15,082 bases of DNA from NCBI GenBank assembly GCA_902386085.1, contig CABMIA010000187.1, positions 1 to 15,082 of the forward strand. The letters are read 5' to 3'. The stretch comes from an uncultured archaeon. GTDB lineage: Archaea; Halobacteriota; Methanosarcinia; Methanosarcinales; Methanoperedenaceae. The notes under the pieces are model-generated. The model worked only from the letters and a program-made list of their open reading frames with translations. It made no database searches and was not told the DNA's origin. Each line of letters begins with the position of its first letter. Positions within the stretch are counted from its first letter, which is position 1. This document shows positions 1 through 8,296 of the stretch, in pieces. The translations under genes were made by a program, and so were the position numbers.

Positions 1-1756
1 CTGGGAAATCCCCGATTGTATGGCTTGCAATCACGCTTGAGTTCTGTGACGTTTCATTCCATTTTTTATAGTAATCACCTGTAGTGTGCCAGGCGGTAAC
101 GTTCACCCTGATATTATCCGAAGACACTGTTATGGTGGCGTTAAGCTTCCGGACTGCCAGGTCTAACGGCGTGTTGATTATCAGATCGGTCTCATTTGTG
201 TTGTCGATCGTGGTTATCGCAGTCCCGCCGTCTGCAAACCAGATGCCTTCGCCGTTGGGGTCGTATATCCTGGTGGTGGCGTTGTAGCCGGATGTGTTGA
301 TGGAGAAATGAGAATTTGATGATGAGAAATACACGTTTGTAATCTTTGCTACTGAAAGGGCGTTTTCATGATACCATTTTCCGTAGCCCATTATTGAAAT
401 GCCAGAGTTCGTGTAATTGGTCATGATTCGGGACCAATTTGACATTTTAATGTCATTTCCCTCATACTGCCATGATTCATCGAGAACAGTATGCGAATAC
501 GCCGGAGCATAAACTTTCTTTTGGCTTGCATTATTCCAAAATAAAGTAGTACCATTAACAAAATCGCCAATACTGTTAATATCTTCAATATCATAAGCCC
601 CATCAGAAGTTTCTCTCCAGATTATACCGTACTTATTATATGTGTAATTCCAGTGAGTATTATTGCAATCGTTTCCAAGACACGTCCCTATAAAAGGAAC
701 GTATCCAAAAACAGTTGTCGCATTTATGGTTTGATTGTCAATTGTACCATTCCAGTTTAAATCAGTATTTAATTGAGTTGAATAATGAATCCCCAACTCG
801 ACACTTTTATTTTGGATATAATTATGATATTTTGCACGAAGAGAATCATTATATGTTTTCCCAAAATAAAATGTTCTGTCCCAGTAATATGTAGCTTGTT
901 GCCCGTGCGCCAGCAGCCAGTCTATTCCAATATAAACTCGATATCGGGCATCAAACCCATATCCCATAGTGTTGTTGTTTGCGGTTACAGTTATGAGGTT
1001 CTTTGGAATCTGTTGCTGTACGCCATAAATAGTAATGTTCATAGTATCCTTTGAAATTGAAGATACGGTTATAAGAGTCGGAGATAAGAAATCATATGGA
1101 TAAGGGTTTGCCCAATCTTGGTGATATGCCGCTGAGGTGCTCTTTGTGGAATCATAAGCATCGTACACAAAAACCGTGCCATTGGAAAATATTTCCACGT
1201 AGGTATCAACATAGGTGTTGTATATTAAGTACTTTTTATCGGAAACAAGACTTCCTGTGCTTTTATAATAGTGGTTATATACCGTATATAAATTGCCATT
1301 ATAAGTTATTAGGACATTTGCCCTGTTTCCAAAATTCAAACTCACCGATGGAGACGATGTGTTCTTGGTAATGCTTAGATTTATTCTATATCTGCTGTGT
1401 CCCGATGGGTAGAACTGCCCCAGGAATAATTTAGCAAAATGAATGGGATCTGAATAATTTAGTACTATCCCATTATTCATAACCACGCTTGCATTAGAAA
1501 TTGCAAGATTGGTTCCTGTTCCCAGGAACCCATTAGGAATACTGGAAAGAGAAGTATAATCATAATTTAATACGGTGTCCCATCCCAAATTTAAGTTGTC
1601 TGTTATCCCACTTTTATCCAAATTTAGTGGTTCATTAGTTAAAAGTTGTCCTACAGTTCTTGTTGGCTTGAATAAATTAACTGCTGGCAACAATAAAATA
1701 TAGATAGTGGCTATAAATATGAACAGTATCGTTATACGTTTGTATGATAATTTCAC
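1..1756 (-). CDS. Secreted, sequon-rich surface protein with NodB-like (polysaccharide deacetylase-like) region, 3' end outside window
   Basis: This frame is open for 585 codons and leaves the window at its left edge. The start is GTG at 1756, just after an in-frame TGA, with AGGTGA five bases upstream. Residues 1-30 have a basic start (MKLSYKR) followed by a hydrophobic stretch, which fits a signal peptide or membrane anchor. The rest is polar, rich in Asn, Tyr, Ser and Thr, with about 25 N-x-S/T sequons, as in archaeal exported glycoproteins. Residues about 262-460 resemble a divergent NodB fold: GYGFDARY, then QQATYYWD, then VELGIHYS, which parallel the D-containing strand, ATYYF and HEVGYHYE of the deacetylase at 8297-9052. 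Only one acidic residue replaces the usual DD, so activity is doubtful. Residues after 470 look like a beta-rich C-terminal domain. Coding and export are well supported; the NodB assignment is inference. Confidence 0.82.
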   Translation of the reverse strand, partial: MKLSYKRITILFIFIATIYILLLPAVNLFKPTRTVGQLLTNEPLNLDKSGITDNLNLGWDTVLNYDYTSLSSIPNGFLGTGTNLAISNASVVMNNGIVLNYSDPIHFAKLFLGQFYPSGHSRYRINLSITKNTSSPSVSLNFGNRANVLITYNGNLYTVYNHYYKSTGSLVSDKKYLIYNTYVDTYVEIFSNGTVFVYDAYDSTKSTSAAYHQDWANPYPYDFLSPTLITVSSISKDTMNITIYGVQQQIPKNLITVTANNNTMGYGFDARYRVYIGIDWLLAHGQQATYYWDRTFYFGKTYNDSLRAKYHNYIQNKSVELGIHYSTQLNTDLNWNGTIDNQTINATTVFGYVPFIGTCLGNDCNNTHWNYTYNKYGIIWRETSDGAYDIEDINSIGDFVNGTTLFWNNASQKKVYAPAYSHTVLDESWQYEGNDIKMSNWSRIMTNYTNSGISIMGYGKWYHENALSVAKITNVYFSSSNSHFSINTSGYNATTRIYDPNGEGIWFADGGTAITTIDNTNETDLIINTPLDLAVRKLNATITVSSDNIRVNVTAWHTTGDYYKKWNETSQNSSVIASHTIGDFP

Positions 1757-1806
1757 TCACTTCACCTAATGAACTGCTAGTTTCTGCATTAAACGATGTT
1801 CAATTG

Positions 1807-1820
1807 GTATAATAAAATTT
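1807..1820. promoter_or_regulatory. AT-rich TATA-like element between divergent genes
   Basis: The run TATAATAAAATTT lies between the minus-strand surface protein start (1756) and the plus-strand wecB remnant (1857). It reads as a TATA-like box in either direction and is about 40-50 bases from both starts. This is a pattern-based guess; no BRE was confirmed. Confidence 0.3.
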
Positions 1821-1856
1821 CGGCAACGGAACAATTTAAGATACCTGAGAGCAAGC

Positions 1857-1990
1857 ATGAAAATCGTTTCCATCGTATGCCCCGTCTCCGGTTCATCATG
1901 TGTGCGCAGCTGTCCTGCGAACTGTAGAAAGAGCATGAGGAAATTCTGGTGCATACGGGACAACAGTACGACCTTGAATTATCGGATATT
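1857..1990 (+). pseudogene. wecB: Fragment of UDP-N-acetylglucosamine 2-epimerase (WecB-like), 5' part only
   Basis: The stretch starts with ATG and reads MKIVSIV, the classic beginning of non-hydrolysing UDP-GlcNAc 2-epimerases. It then shifts by one base. The new frame reads RFIMCAQLSCEL, a stop codon (TAG, 1925-1927), then KEHEEILVHTGQQYD and ELSDI, closely matching the WecB N-terminal signature (RPQFIK...SRELRKEHEEILVHTGQHYD). Similarity ends near 1990, about 45 codons into a family of about 360-400 residues, and the flippase begins 29 bases later. The gene therefore carries a frameshift, a nonsense codon and a large deletion. An intact WecB would make UDP-ManNAc from UDP-GlcNAc for surface glycans. 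The identification rests on remembered family motifs. Confidence 0.8.
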
Positions 1991-2019
1991 AAGTCTTACA
2001 TATTAACAGGAAGATATAG

Positions 2020-3246
2020 ATGAAAATTGAAAACTTGTTGAAATATTCAAGAGATCCACTCTATAAGAATTCATTTTTCCTGATGACAACAAGGGTATTT
2101 AATGTAGCTTGCGGCTTTATTTTCTGGATAATAGCAGCAAAATATTATTCTGTTGAAAATGTGGGTGTGGCTACAGCATTGATTTCATCGCTCAGTCTCG
2201 TGATCCTTTTTTCAAGATTCGGTTTTGACTTCGCCCTTATCCGGTTTATCAATATCAATGAAAAGGGTAAGGTCATCAATACCTGTCTCAACATAACAAC
2301 CCTCTTATCGATCGCCACAGGAATTATTTATATGATGGGTGCAAACATATTTTCCCCCAGTCTTTCTTTTATCCAGAAACCGGAATATGCGGCGCCTTTC
2401 ATGGTCTTTGTGATAATGAATTCTGTCGTTTCCATAACAGGCAATGCATTTACAGCCTTGAGGAATGCAAGTTATTTTTTCTATCAGAACGTGTTTCTTG
2501 CATCAAGGATTCCTCTTCTTATCCCACTTGCCTTAATGGGAAGCTTTGGTATTTTTGGGGCATTGGGACTTGGATATCTTTTTTCCGCAGTATTCGGGTT
2601 CTTTCTGCTAAAGAAGTTCATGAACTTTGATTTCAAGCTTGATATGCCTTTCATCAAAGAATCTTTCGGTTTTTCATCGGGAAATTATATATCCAGTATT
2701 TTTCAAGCGGTTCCCACATTAATCCTTCCGATATTAATCCTGAACATTTCAGGCGAAGCTGAAGCTGCGAGGTATTATATCGCTTTCGCAATTGGAAACC
2801 TGGTGCTGATAATCCCGGATGCTCTTAGCACTTCGCTTTTCGTTGAGGGAAGCCACGGGGAGAGCCTCAGGAAGATTGTTACAAGGGCGGGCGCTGCTAT
2901 TTTCTCTTTCCTTGTTCCCGCGGTGCTCGTCATAGTTCTATTCGGGAAATTTCTGCTCGGTCTTGTAGGAAAAGATTATGTGGGTGCATATGAGCTTTTA
3001 AGATTGCTGGCTTTATCGAGCTTCTTTGTGGCCGTGTATTCGCTTTTTATTCCAATCCAGAACGTGAGGCTGAAGGTGGAGAGCATTGTGAAATTGAATT
3101 TTCTAAGGTCTGTGCTCCTTATGGGTCTGTCATATATTTTTATTCTGAAGTTCGGGATCGTGGGCGCCGGATATGCATGGATGGTCACGTATGGGATTTT
3201 GAGCGTGGGGATTATCTGGATGGTGAGGAGGATGGGGTGGATATAG
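2020..3246 (+). CDS. Oligosaccharide flippase, Wzx/PST type (MVF superfamily)
   Basis: This 408-residue protein is hydrophobic over nearly its whole length, with roughly 11-12 likely membrane helices joined by short loops, as in polysaccharide transporters (PF01943/PF13440). Family-like features are the N-terminal helix pair followed by GVATALISSLSLVILFSRFG and the FDFALIRFIN segment, typical of the second and third helices of Wzx-like proteins. Such proteins flip lipid-linked oligosaccharides across the cytoplasmic membrane. The ATG at 2020 is preceded by AGGAAG about seven bases upstream, which supports this start. The gene converges on the GT-C-like gene, with only ten bases between the two stops, and follows a wecB remnant, so it probably once belonged to a plus-strand glycan gene set. 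Its substrate cannot be read from sequence. Confidence 0.88.
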   Translation: MKIENLLKYSRDPLYKNSFFLMTTRVFNVACGFIFWIIAAKYYSVENVGVATALISSLSLVILFSRFGFDFALIRFININEKGKVINTCLNITTLLSIATGIIYMMGANIFSPSLSFIQKPEYAAPFMVFVIMNSVVSITGNAFTALRNASYFFYQNVFLASRIPLLIPLALMGSFGIFGALGLGYLFSAVFGFFLLKKFMNFDFKLDMPFIKESFGFSSGNYISSIFQAVPTLILPILILNISGEAEAARYYIAFAIGNLVLIIPDALSTSLFVEGSHGESLRKIVTRAGAAIFSFLVPAVLVIVLFGKFLLGLVGKDYVGAYELLRLLALSSFFVAVYSLFIPIQNVRLKVESIVKLNFLRSVLLMGLSYIFILKFGIVGAGYAWMVTYGILSVGIIWMVRRMGWI

Positions 3247-3256
3247 GAAAAACATA

Positions 3257-4990
3257 TTATGATTTATAGATTTCTATGTTTAAGCTATCATATATTTTAT
3301 TGACATTTGGATCTTTTCTAAATTTCTTAAAGTCGGAAGCATTATAACGCTCCACTTTTTTATATACTGTTTGATATAATTCTTCTCCTATTGTAGTTAA
3401 TACAATATACTTATTATGTTCATCAAAAAAATCATTTTTATCATAACCGAAATGATTTCGTAGATTTCCTTCATTGCTAAATTTAATATCTTTGTTAAAT
3501 CTTCGTTTTGTTTCTGACCAACCAAATAATAAATCAGAAAATCTATATCCAATTGAACCTTGTAAGTCGTATATCGGTTTTTCGTCTTTGTTAATAAATA
3601 GCCAATTCATTCCATAAATTTCGTTAGAAGTAGTTGCAATATTTGGATGGTATATGATTGGAGAATAGAATGCTCCATACATACTCGCTGTAAATACCAA
3701 TGTTAAAATAATTGAGGAAATGATAGTACCTATAGGTGTCTTTATCTTTTTCAAAATTAGTTCATAAATAGAAATTGCAAAAAGAGGAATCATAGGAAAG
3801 ACTGTGAAATTCAGATTAGAAATTCTGTCAGGACTATGAGAAATGAAAGGATTAAAAGTTAAAAACCCTTCAAATAATCCAGATATTATTATAGATACGG
3901 TGAGTAAATATATTGTTTTTCTCTCATTCTTATTCAATTGTATTCTTCTTATCAGGATATAAATCAATAAAATTGTTATGAACAGTAGTGGTATTATGTA
4001 TCTACCATAATAGAAAAATATAAGTCTTATAAATTCTATCATTTCTAATTGAATTTTTGATGTTTTTTCTAAAGTTTCTGCCATAACAGACATTGTTATT
4101 GAATTTTTGAACGAATGATAAACAGCACGGAAAGAACTAAGATAATATCTATTATATATGAACCAAGTTATGAATGTGCAAATGGAAATCAAAATCATAT
4201 TTAATATTTTTTTATGTTTCCCTTTAATTAGCATATACAATTCCAAAAAAATAAATATAAGAAATAAATAAATAAATATAAAAGGATGCCCGAATGGAAG
4301 AATTAATACGAATAACATTAATATAAAGGAATAAGAAAACGTCTTTAAAGTCAAATATTTAGATAAAATAAAAAGAATTAATGGTATTAATATAAAAAAT
4401 AAATAATTCGGAACGATAGAAAAATGAAAATGTCCCAAATAATAGATAAAAGAGCATGGGATAATTATGTGCATAATTTTTGTATTATTAATATATAGTT
4501 TCGAAAAAATGAATATCCCATAAACAAATATGATTGAGAAGACGAGGGGTAATATTATTGATAAAATATTTGGAGGAATACCACTTATCATTGAGGTCGA
4601 AGAGAATATGATATGTGTAGCAGGGTATATATCAGATGGGTCAAAATTTCCCGTCAAAATTATATTGTTTATTTCACCCAAATGACTTATTTCATCATCT
4701 CGTCCTAAAACATAATATCCAAATGCATAAGGTATATAAAAAAGCAAGCAATAATTAATAAATAATGTAATAATTCCTACTATTTTAAATTTTTTCCATT
4801 CTGTCAAAATCAAAATACAACAAATAAAATAAACAATCAATAATCCATACCAAAAAGTAGGAGGAAGTTGAGAATAAAGATCAATTTTATAACCGATAGG
4901 AGTATATTTTTTTAATATTATTAAATTATTTGTTGTAATTGATAAAGATATCAAAGCGAGCAATGTTAGTATAATTTTATTAGTTTTCAT
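3257..4990 (-). CDS. Polytopic membrane protein, probable GT-C-type glycosyltransferase
   Basis: From the ATG at 4990 the product is 577 residues. The frame continues 24 codons upstream, but that part overlaps the end of the GT4 gene and does not look like a protein start, whereas MKTNKIILTLLALISL begins a clear first membrane helix. About 11-13 hydrophobic segments fill residues 1-450. The first large outside loop holds RDDEISH (about 97-103), an acidic motif placed as in GT-C enzymes that use polyprenyl-phosphate sugars. The last about 110 residues are soluble and end in a KIYDSLNIEIYK pattern like that of archaeal GT39/DUF2206-like proteins. It is the last gene of the operon, 14 bases after the GT4 stop. 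The gene is extremely AT-rich: bases 4201-4260 contain 9 G or C in 60. The family placement is inference; an O-antigen polymerase-like role is an alternative. Confidence 0.68.
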   Translation of the reverse strand: MKTNKIILTLLALISLSITTNNLIILKKYTPIGYKIDLYSQLPPTFWYGLLIVYFICCILILTEWKKFKIVGIITLFINYCLLFYIPYAFGYYVLGRDDEISHLGEINNIILTGNFDPSDIYPATHIIFSSTSMISGIPPNILSIILPLVFSIIFVYGIFIFSKLYINNTKIMHIIIPCSFIYYLGHFHFSIVPNYLFFILIPLILFILSKYLTLKTFSYSFILMLFVLILPFGHPFIFIYLFLIFIFLELYMLIKGKHKKILNMILISICTFITWFIYNRYYLSSFRAVYHSFKNSITMSVMAETLEKTSKIQLEMIEFIRLIFFYYGRYIIPLLFITILLIYILIRRIQLNKNERKTIYLLTVSIIISGLFEGFLTFNPFISHSPDRISNLNFTVFPMIPLFAISIYELILKKIKTPIGTIISSIILTLVFTASMYGAFYSPIIYHPNIATTSNEIYGMNWLFINKDEKPIYDLQGSIGYRFSDLLFGWSETKRRFNKDIKFSNEGNLRNHFGYDKNDFFDEHNKYIVLTTIGEELYQTVYKKVERYNASDFKKFRKDPNVNKIYDSLNIEIYKS

Positions 4991-5004
4991 GTATGTGTAT
5001 GATT

Positions 5005-6189
5005 TCAGTTTGTATGAATCTTGGCATAAACATCTAAGATTTTTTTTATTACTATTTCCCACTTGAATTGTTCGGCATAATTCATAATCATCTCAATATT
5101 CCATTCTTTATTTAGAGCGAACAAAATATTTTCCGCCAAGTCTTTTGCATTTGCTGTCTCACTCAACAAACCAATTTCATTTGAAATTATAATTTCTTCG
5201 CTTCCACCATTATAAGTTGCCACCACTGGTTTTCTGCATCGCATTGCTTCAATTTGCACTATCCCAAAACTTTCTCTTAAACTCGGCAAAACAAATATAT
5301 CGCAAGCATTCATCCAGATTGGAATCTCATTATGCGGTCTTCCACCAATAAGTTTGATATAAGAATCTAATCCTAGTTTCTTGATTTGTTTTTCCAGTTT
5401 GCCTTTTAATTCTCCGCTACCAACTATGATACATAAAATATCTTTTTTATGTTTTAGAACTTCTTGCATGGCCTCAATTAGATATTGATGCCCTTTTACT
5501 TCGAATAAATTCCCTACCGAAAGGATTACCTTCCTATCCAGAGGCAGGTTCAGAGCTCTCCTGCATTCTTTTAAATCTCGTGAATAAAATAAATTGCTGT
5601 CAAACCCGTTTGGTATAACTTCAACGGGTGTTTTCACATTAAGTTTATTAATACATTTTAAATTGCTAGTACTGACAGTAATGATTTGATCTGCCGAATT
5701 AAGAACATATTCTATCCTCTCTCTCCATTCATCATCTCTGAATGGCAGGTCATAAATATCATATCCGTGTGCAGTAACAATAAATGGGACCTTATATTTT
5801 TCTTTCAGTTTTGCACCAACGTAACCAGATGACCAGGCAAAATGTGAATGAATCAAATCGAATTTTATATTATTTCTTCTGATTTGCGCATCGACGGCTT
5901 TAAAGTGTTTTTCACCAAGATTAAAATAACCATTTTTAGTTGGTAAATAGATTACTCCAGTCGGTATCACATTTACATTATTAGGTTTATTTGTTAAATC
6001 AATGAGATTTTCTTTTGTGAAAGGTTTTAGATAATTAATTGGCAATAAGTTAGAGATTTCTGCGAAAGGATTATGCCTTACACAAACATCAATTTGATTA
6101 AAATGCTTTGAAGTCGTATCAACAGAATCTTTGACGAAGCTTTTATAGCTATGTGCAATGACAATCAAATTTTTATTTATAATATTCAT
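5005..6189 (-). CDS. Glycosyltransferase family 4 (GT-B fold)
   Basis: The 394-residue product has the complete two-domain layout of GT4 enzymes. The N-terminal Rossmann domain contains FDLIHSHFAWSSG (110-122) and TAHGYD (139-144). The linker region has VIPNGFD (191-197). The C-terminal domain starts at SVGNLFEVKGHQYLIEA and carries the nucleotide-sugar site ESFGIVQIEAM, with the E-x7-E pair at E306 and E314, followed by PVVATYNGGSEEII. The enzyme would transfer a sugar from a nucleotide donor to a lipid-linked acceptor at the inner face of the membrane. The start is ATG, three bases after the DUF354 stop codon, so translation is probably coupled. Acceptor and donor are unknown. No catalytic defect is visible. 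Confidence 0.93.
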   Translation of the reverse strand: MNIINKNLIVIAHSYKSFVKDSVDTTSKHFNQIDVCVRHNPFAEISNLLPINYLKPFTKENLIDLTNKPNNVNVIPTGVIYLPTKNGYFNLGEKHFKAVDAQIRRNNIKFDLIHSHFAWSSGYVGAKLKEKYKVPFIVTAHGYDIYDLPFRDDEWRERIEYVLNSADQIITVSTSNLKCINKLNVKTPVEVIPNGFDSNLFYSRDLKECRRALNLPLDRKVILSVGNLFEVKGHQYLIEAMQEVLKHKKDILCIIVGSGELKGKLEKQIKKLGLDSYIKLIGGRPHNEIPIWMNACDIFVLPSLRESFGIVQIEAMRCRKPVVATYNGGSEEIIISNEIGLLSETANAKDLAENILFALNKEWNIEMIMNYAEQFKWEIVIKKILDVYAKIHTN

Positions 6190-6192
6190 AGT

Positions 6193-7272
6193 TTAATTTA
6201 ATCTAAAACTGTTTTGAGCTTCGGGATTTTCCTTAATTTCATTGAAACTTTTTGGGTAATTCTCTGCAAACCATGTCATAAATGCAGTCACATCGATTTT
6301 CTCTTTTACCAGTTTTTCTTTTTTCTCCTTCCAGATTCTTTTCAGTTCAGGATTCTGAATAATTTCAAATGCTTTCTCCACGGCTTGATAGTTTTCTTTA
6401 TAATTAAACATCAAATTATATTTCTGCTCAAGCTCGACGAAATTTCCCATCGTTCCAACAAGTGAAGAAACATAAATTGAAGGTGTCCCCAAAATTGCGC
6501 TTTCCGTTGCCATAGTCGCTCCCTCTCCAATGTATAATGTAGCATAATACAGAAGGTCGTGCATTTTCTCAGGTGAAATCCTGATCCTGTATTTTTCCAG
6601 TTCGTCATCCAATCCTGCCTCTGAAGTGATTAATACCCTGCCGTATTTTTCCAGTTCTTTTACCAATACCTTTTTGTTTGTTATGCCATGCTGCCCGACG
6701 TCATGACTTGCTTTCCATGAAACAAAACGCAAAATAATGAATTTATCTTTTTTGCTTAATCCTATTTCATCCAGCACCGCAGGATTGGGTGTAAAATAAT
6801 TGGGGTGCAGGTGCGCGAGCTCTGTGTAGCCATTGTATCGAACTTGTTTTCTGCCGAGGTCTTTTTTGAAACATGCAGGGGTGCAAACGGCATCAGCAAA
6901 CGGTAAGTATAATCTGATCTGCTCCATGCTGTGCTCTGTATCTTCAAAGATAATGCATTTTTTGCGAAGCAAATATGAAACGTGTGCTGCACGAATTGAG
7001 CCAAATCCAATGAAAATATCAGGGTTAAAGCTTTTTACCGCAAAATACATTTTTAAATCAATTATTGGAATATTAATTAGTTTTTTAATTAACGAGTTGC
7101 CATAACTTCCGATATCTATGAAATCAAAACCATAATTATTTAATAATTCATAAGTAATGTCTTTTCTTGTTGCTGTAATTAGAACTTTATGCCCTTTTTT
7201 CTCCATTTCCCAGATAAAATTCTTGAAATAATGGACATGCGCAGGATGGTTTATGTCAACAACTATTTTCAT
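6193..7272 (-). CDS. DUF354 family protein (GT-B/UDP-GlcNAc epimerase-like fold)
   Basis: The 359-residue protein begins MKIVVDINHPAHVHYFKNFI, the hallmark start of the archaeal DUF354 family (PF04007). These proteins are related in fold to UDP-GlcNAc 2-epimerases and GT-B glycosyltransferases and occur in surface-glycan loci; their exact reaction is not established. Other family-like segments are DIFIGFGSIRAAHVSYL, IFEDTEHS and IGEGATMATESAILGTPSI near residues 248-266, the last resembling the nucleotide-sugar binding loop. A TTG four codons upstream (7284) would overlap the preceding gene. The ATG at 7272 is preferred because it gives the canonical N-terminus and leaves a four-base gap. The gene sits between the FemAB-like and GT4 genes in the operon, so a sugar-nucleotide or glycosyl-transfer step is plausible. 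Confidence 0.88.
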   Translation of the reverse strand: MKIVVDINHPAHVHYFKNFIWEMEKKGHKVLITATRKDITYELLNNYGFDFIDIGSYGNSLIKKLINIPIIDLKMYFAVKSFNPDIFIGFGSIRAAHVSYLLRKKCIIFEDTEHSMEQIRLYLPFADAVCTPACFKKDLGRKQVRYNGYTELAHLHPNYFTPNPAVLDEIGLSKKDKFIILRFVSWKASHDVGQHGITNKKVLVKELEKYGRVLITSEAGLDDELEKYRIRISPEKMHDLLYYATLYIGEGATMATESAILGTPSIYVSSLVGTMGNFVELEQKYNLMFNYKENYQAVEKAFEIIQNPELKRIWKEKKEKLVKEKIDVTAFMTWFAENYPKSFNEIKENPEAQNSFRLN

Positions 7273-7276
7273 TTTT

Positions 7277-8293
7277 TCAACCAAAACTCCCGAATACCAT
7301 ACTACTGAACTTCTTATAAACCAGCATTGGCATACGCTGATTTACTTTTGTTCCTATTCTGTATTTTAAATTATCGCGATTTTCCGTAAGAGATACTGGA
7401 TTCTTTGGATAATAACTATAATTTAATTTCTTCTCCACAGTACCCCATCTCTTCTTAAAATTGATCAATCCTGAATTATCATAGGATGTTCTTCCAAAAT
7501 CATAATATCTATATCCATTCTTACATGCATCTTCAATACTATTCCAGATAAAAGCATTATACGGATGCATTTCCAGATAATCCGGGTCTGCTGCGCCATA
7601 TCCATAGAGAACGGAATCTTTGAAGTATTCCATAATGCCGCCTGCTATTATTTCATTGTTAAACCTGGTAACATACAGGGAAACATGATCCCCCATTATC
7701 TCGAAAAGATTCTTGAAAAAATTCCAGGGATGACACGGGACTCCGATCTCCTTTTTCGTGATGCAGTTCAGTTCATAGAATTTTTTTATATCTTCGATAT
7801 TCCTTGTGGTTTCGACAGAAATTCCCGTTTTCTGTGATTTTTTTATCGCCCACCTGACGCTGCCTTTATCTAATTTCTGCCAGACCTGCCCGGTATCGGG
7901 TGATAATTCTAAAATGTATGTGGAAAAAGAATTCCGGTGCTGGAAAACCTCAGATTCGACATGTTCCCTGATTTCAAGAGAATCAACTCCCAGTTCTTCA
8001 AACAGCCTGATCCCTTCTTTCAATATATCCTCATTCCCGATAATGCCGCAAACATGGGAAAAAGGAACCGAACACAACCTGTTCCCGGTCAGTTTGCTTT
8101 TGATATGGAATAATGGCAATAGCCCGGCAATTTTTCCATTATCATCCTTCACAAACAAATAATATGGTTTGAATCCAAATGTTTTTTCCAGGAACTTCTT
8201 CCATTCGGGGGTATGATATATGCCTGATGCAGCGGCGTTATTTAAGAATTCCTTCCACTCATCTTCTTTCACGTTTTTTGTTATCTCTGCCAT
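7277..8293 (-). CDS. FemAB-like / GNAT-fold acyl- or aminoacyltransferase (Acetyltransf_6 type)
   Basis: The 338-residue product has two GNAT-like halves. The first carries YHTPEWKKFLEKTFGFKPYYL (26-46) followed by GKIAGLLPLFHIKS and GNRLCSVPFSHVCG. The second has EIIAGGIMEYFKDSVLYGYGA (214-234), then YYDFGRTS (263-270) and INFKKRWGT (277-285), a C-terminal signature of FemAB-related proteins including those linked to bacterial XrtA/PEP-CTERM loci (TIGR03019-like). Bacterial FemAB proteins add amino acids to peptidoglycan from aminoacyl-tRNA, but archaea lack murein. The likely role here is acylation or aminoacylation of a surface sugar. Its start lies three bases after the deacetylase stop and its end is four bases before the DUF354 ATG, so all three are probably co-translated. 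The family is well supported; the substrate is unknown. Confidence 0.85.
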   Translation of the reverse strand: MAEITKNVKEDEWKEFLNNAAASGIYHTPEWKKFLEKTFGFKPYYLFVKDDNGKIAGLLPLFHIKSKLTGNRLCSVPFSHVCGIIGNEDILKEGIRLFEELGVDSLEIREHVESEVFQHRNSFSTYILELSPDTGQVWQKLDKGSVRWAIKKSQKTGISVETTRNIEDIKKFYELNCITKKEIGVPCHPWNFFKNLFEIMGDHVSLYVTRFNNEIIAGGIMEYFKDSVLYGYGAADPDYLEMHPYNAFIWNSIEDACKNGYRYYDFGRTSYDNSGLINFKKRWGTVEKKLNYSYYPKNPVSLTENRDNLKYRIGTKVNQRMPMLVYKKFSSMVFGSFG

Positions 8294-8296
8294 TAA

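Noticed and set aside
785-1371. Plus-strand open frames of about 90 codons within the left end
   Set aside because: They lie antisense to the long minus-strand surface protein, have no ribosome binding site, and show no recognisable domain.
1766-1963. Minus-strand open frame of 65 codons
   Set aside because: It is the antisense shadow of the wecB remnant, whose plus-strand reading gives clear family motifs.
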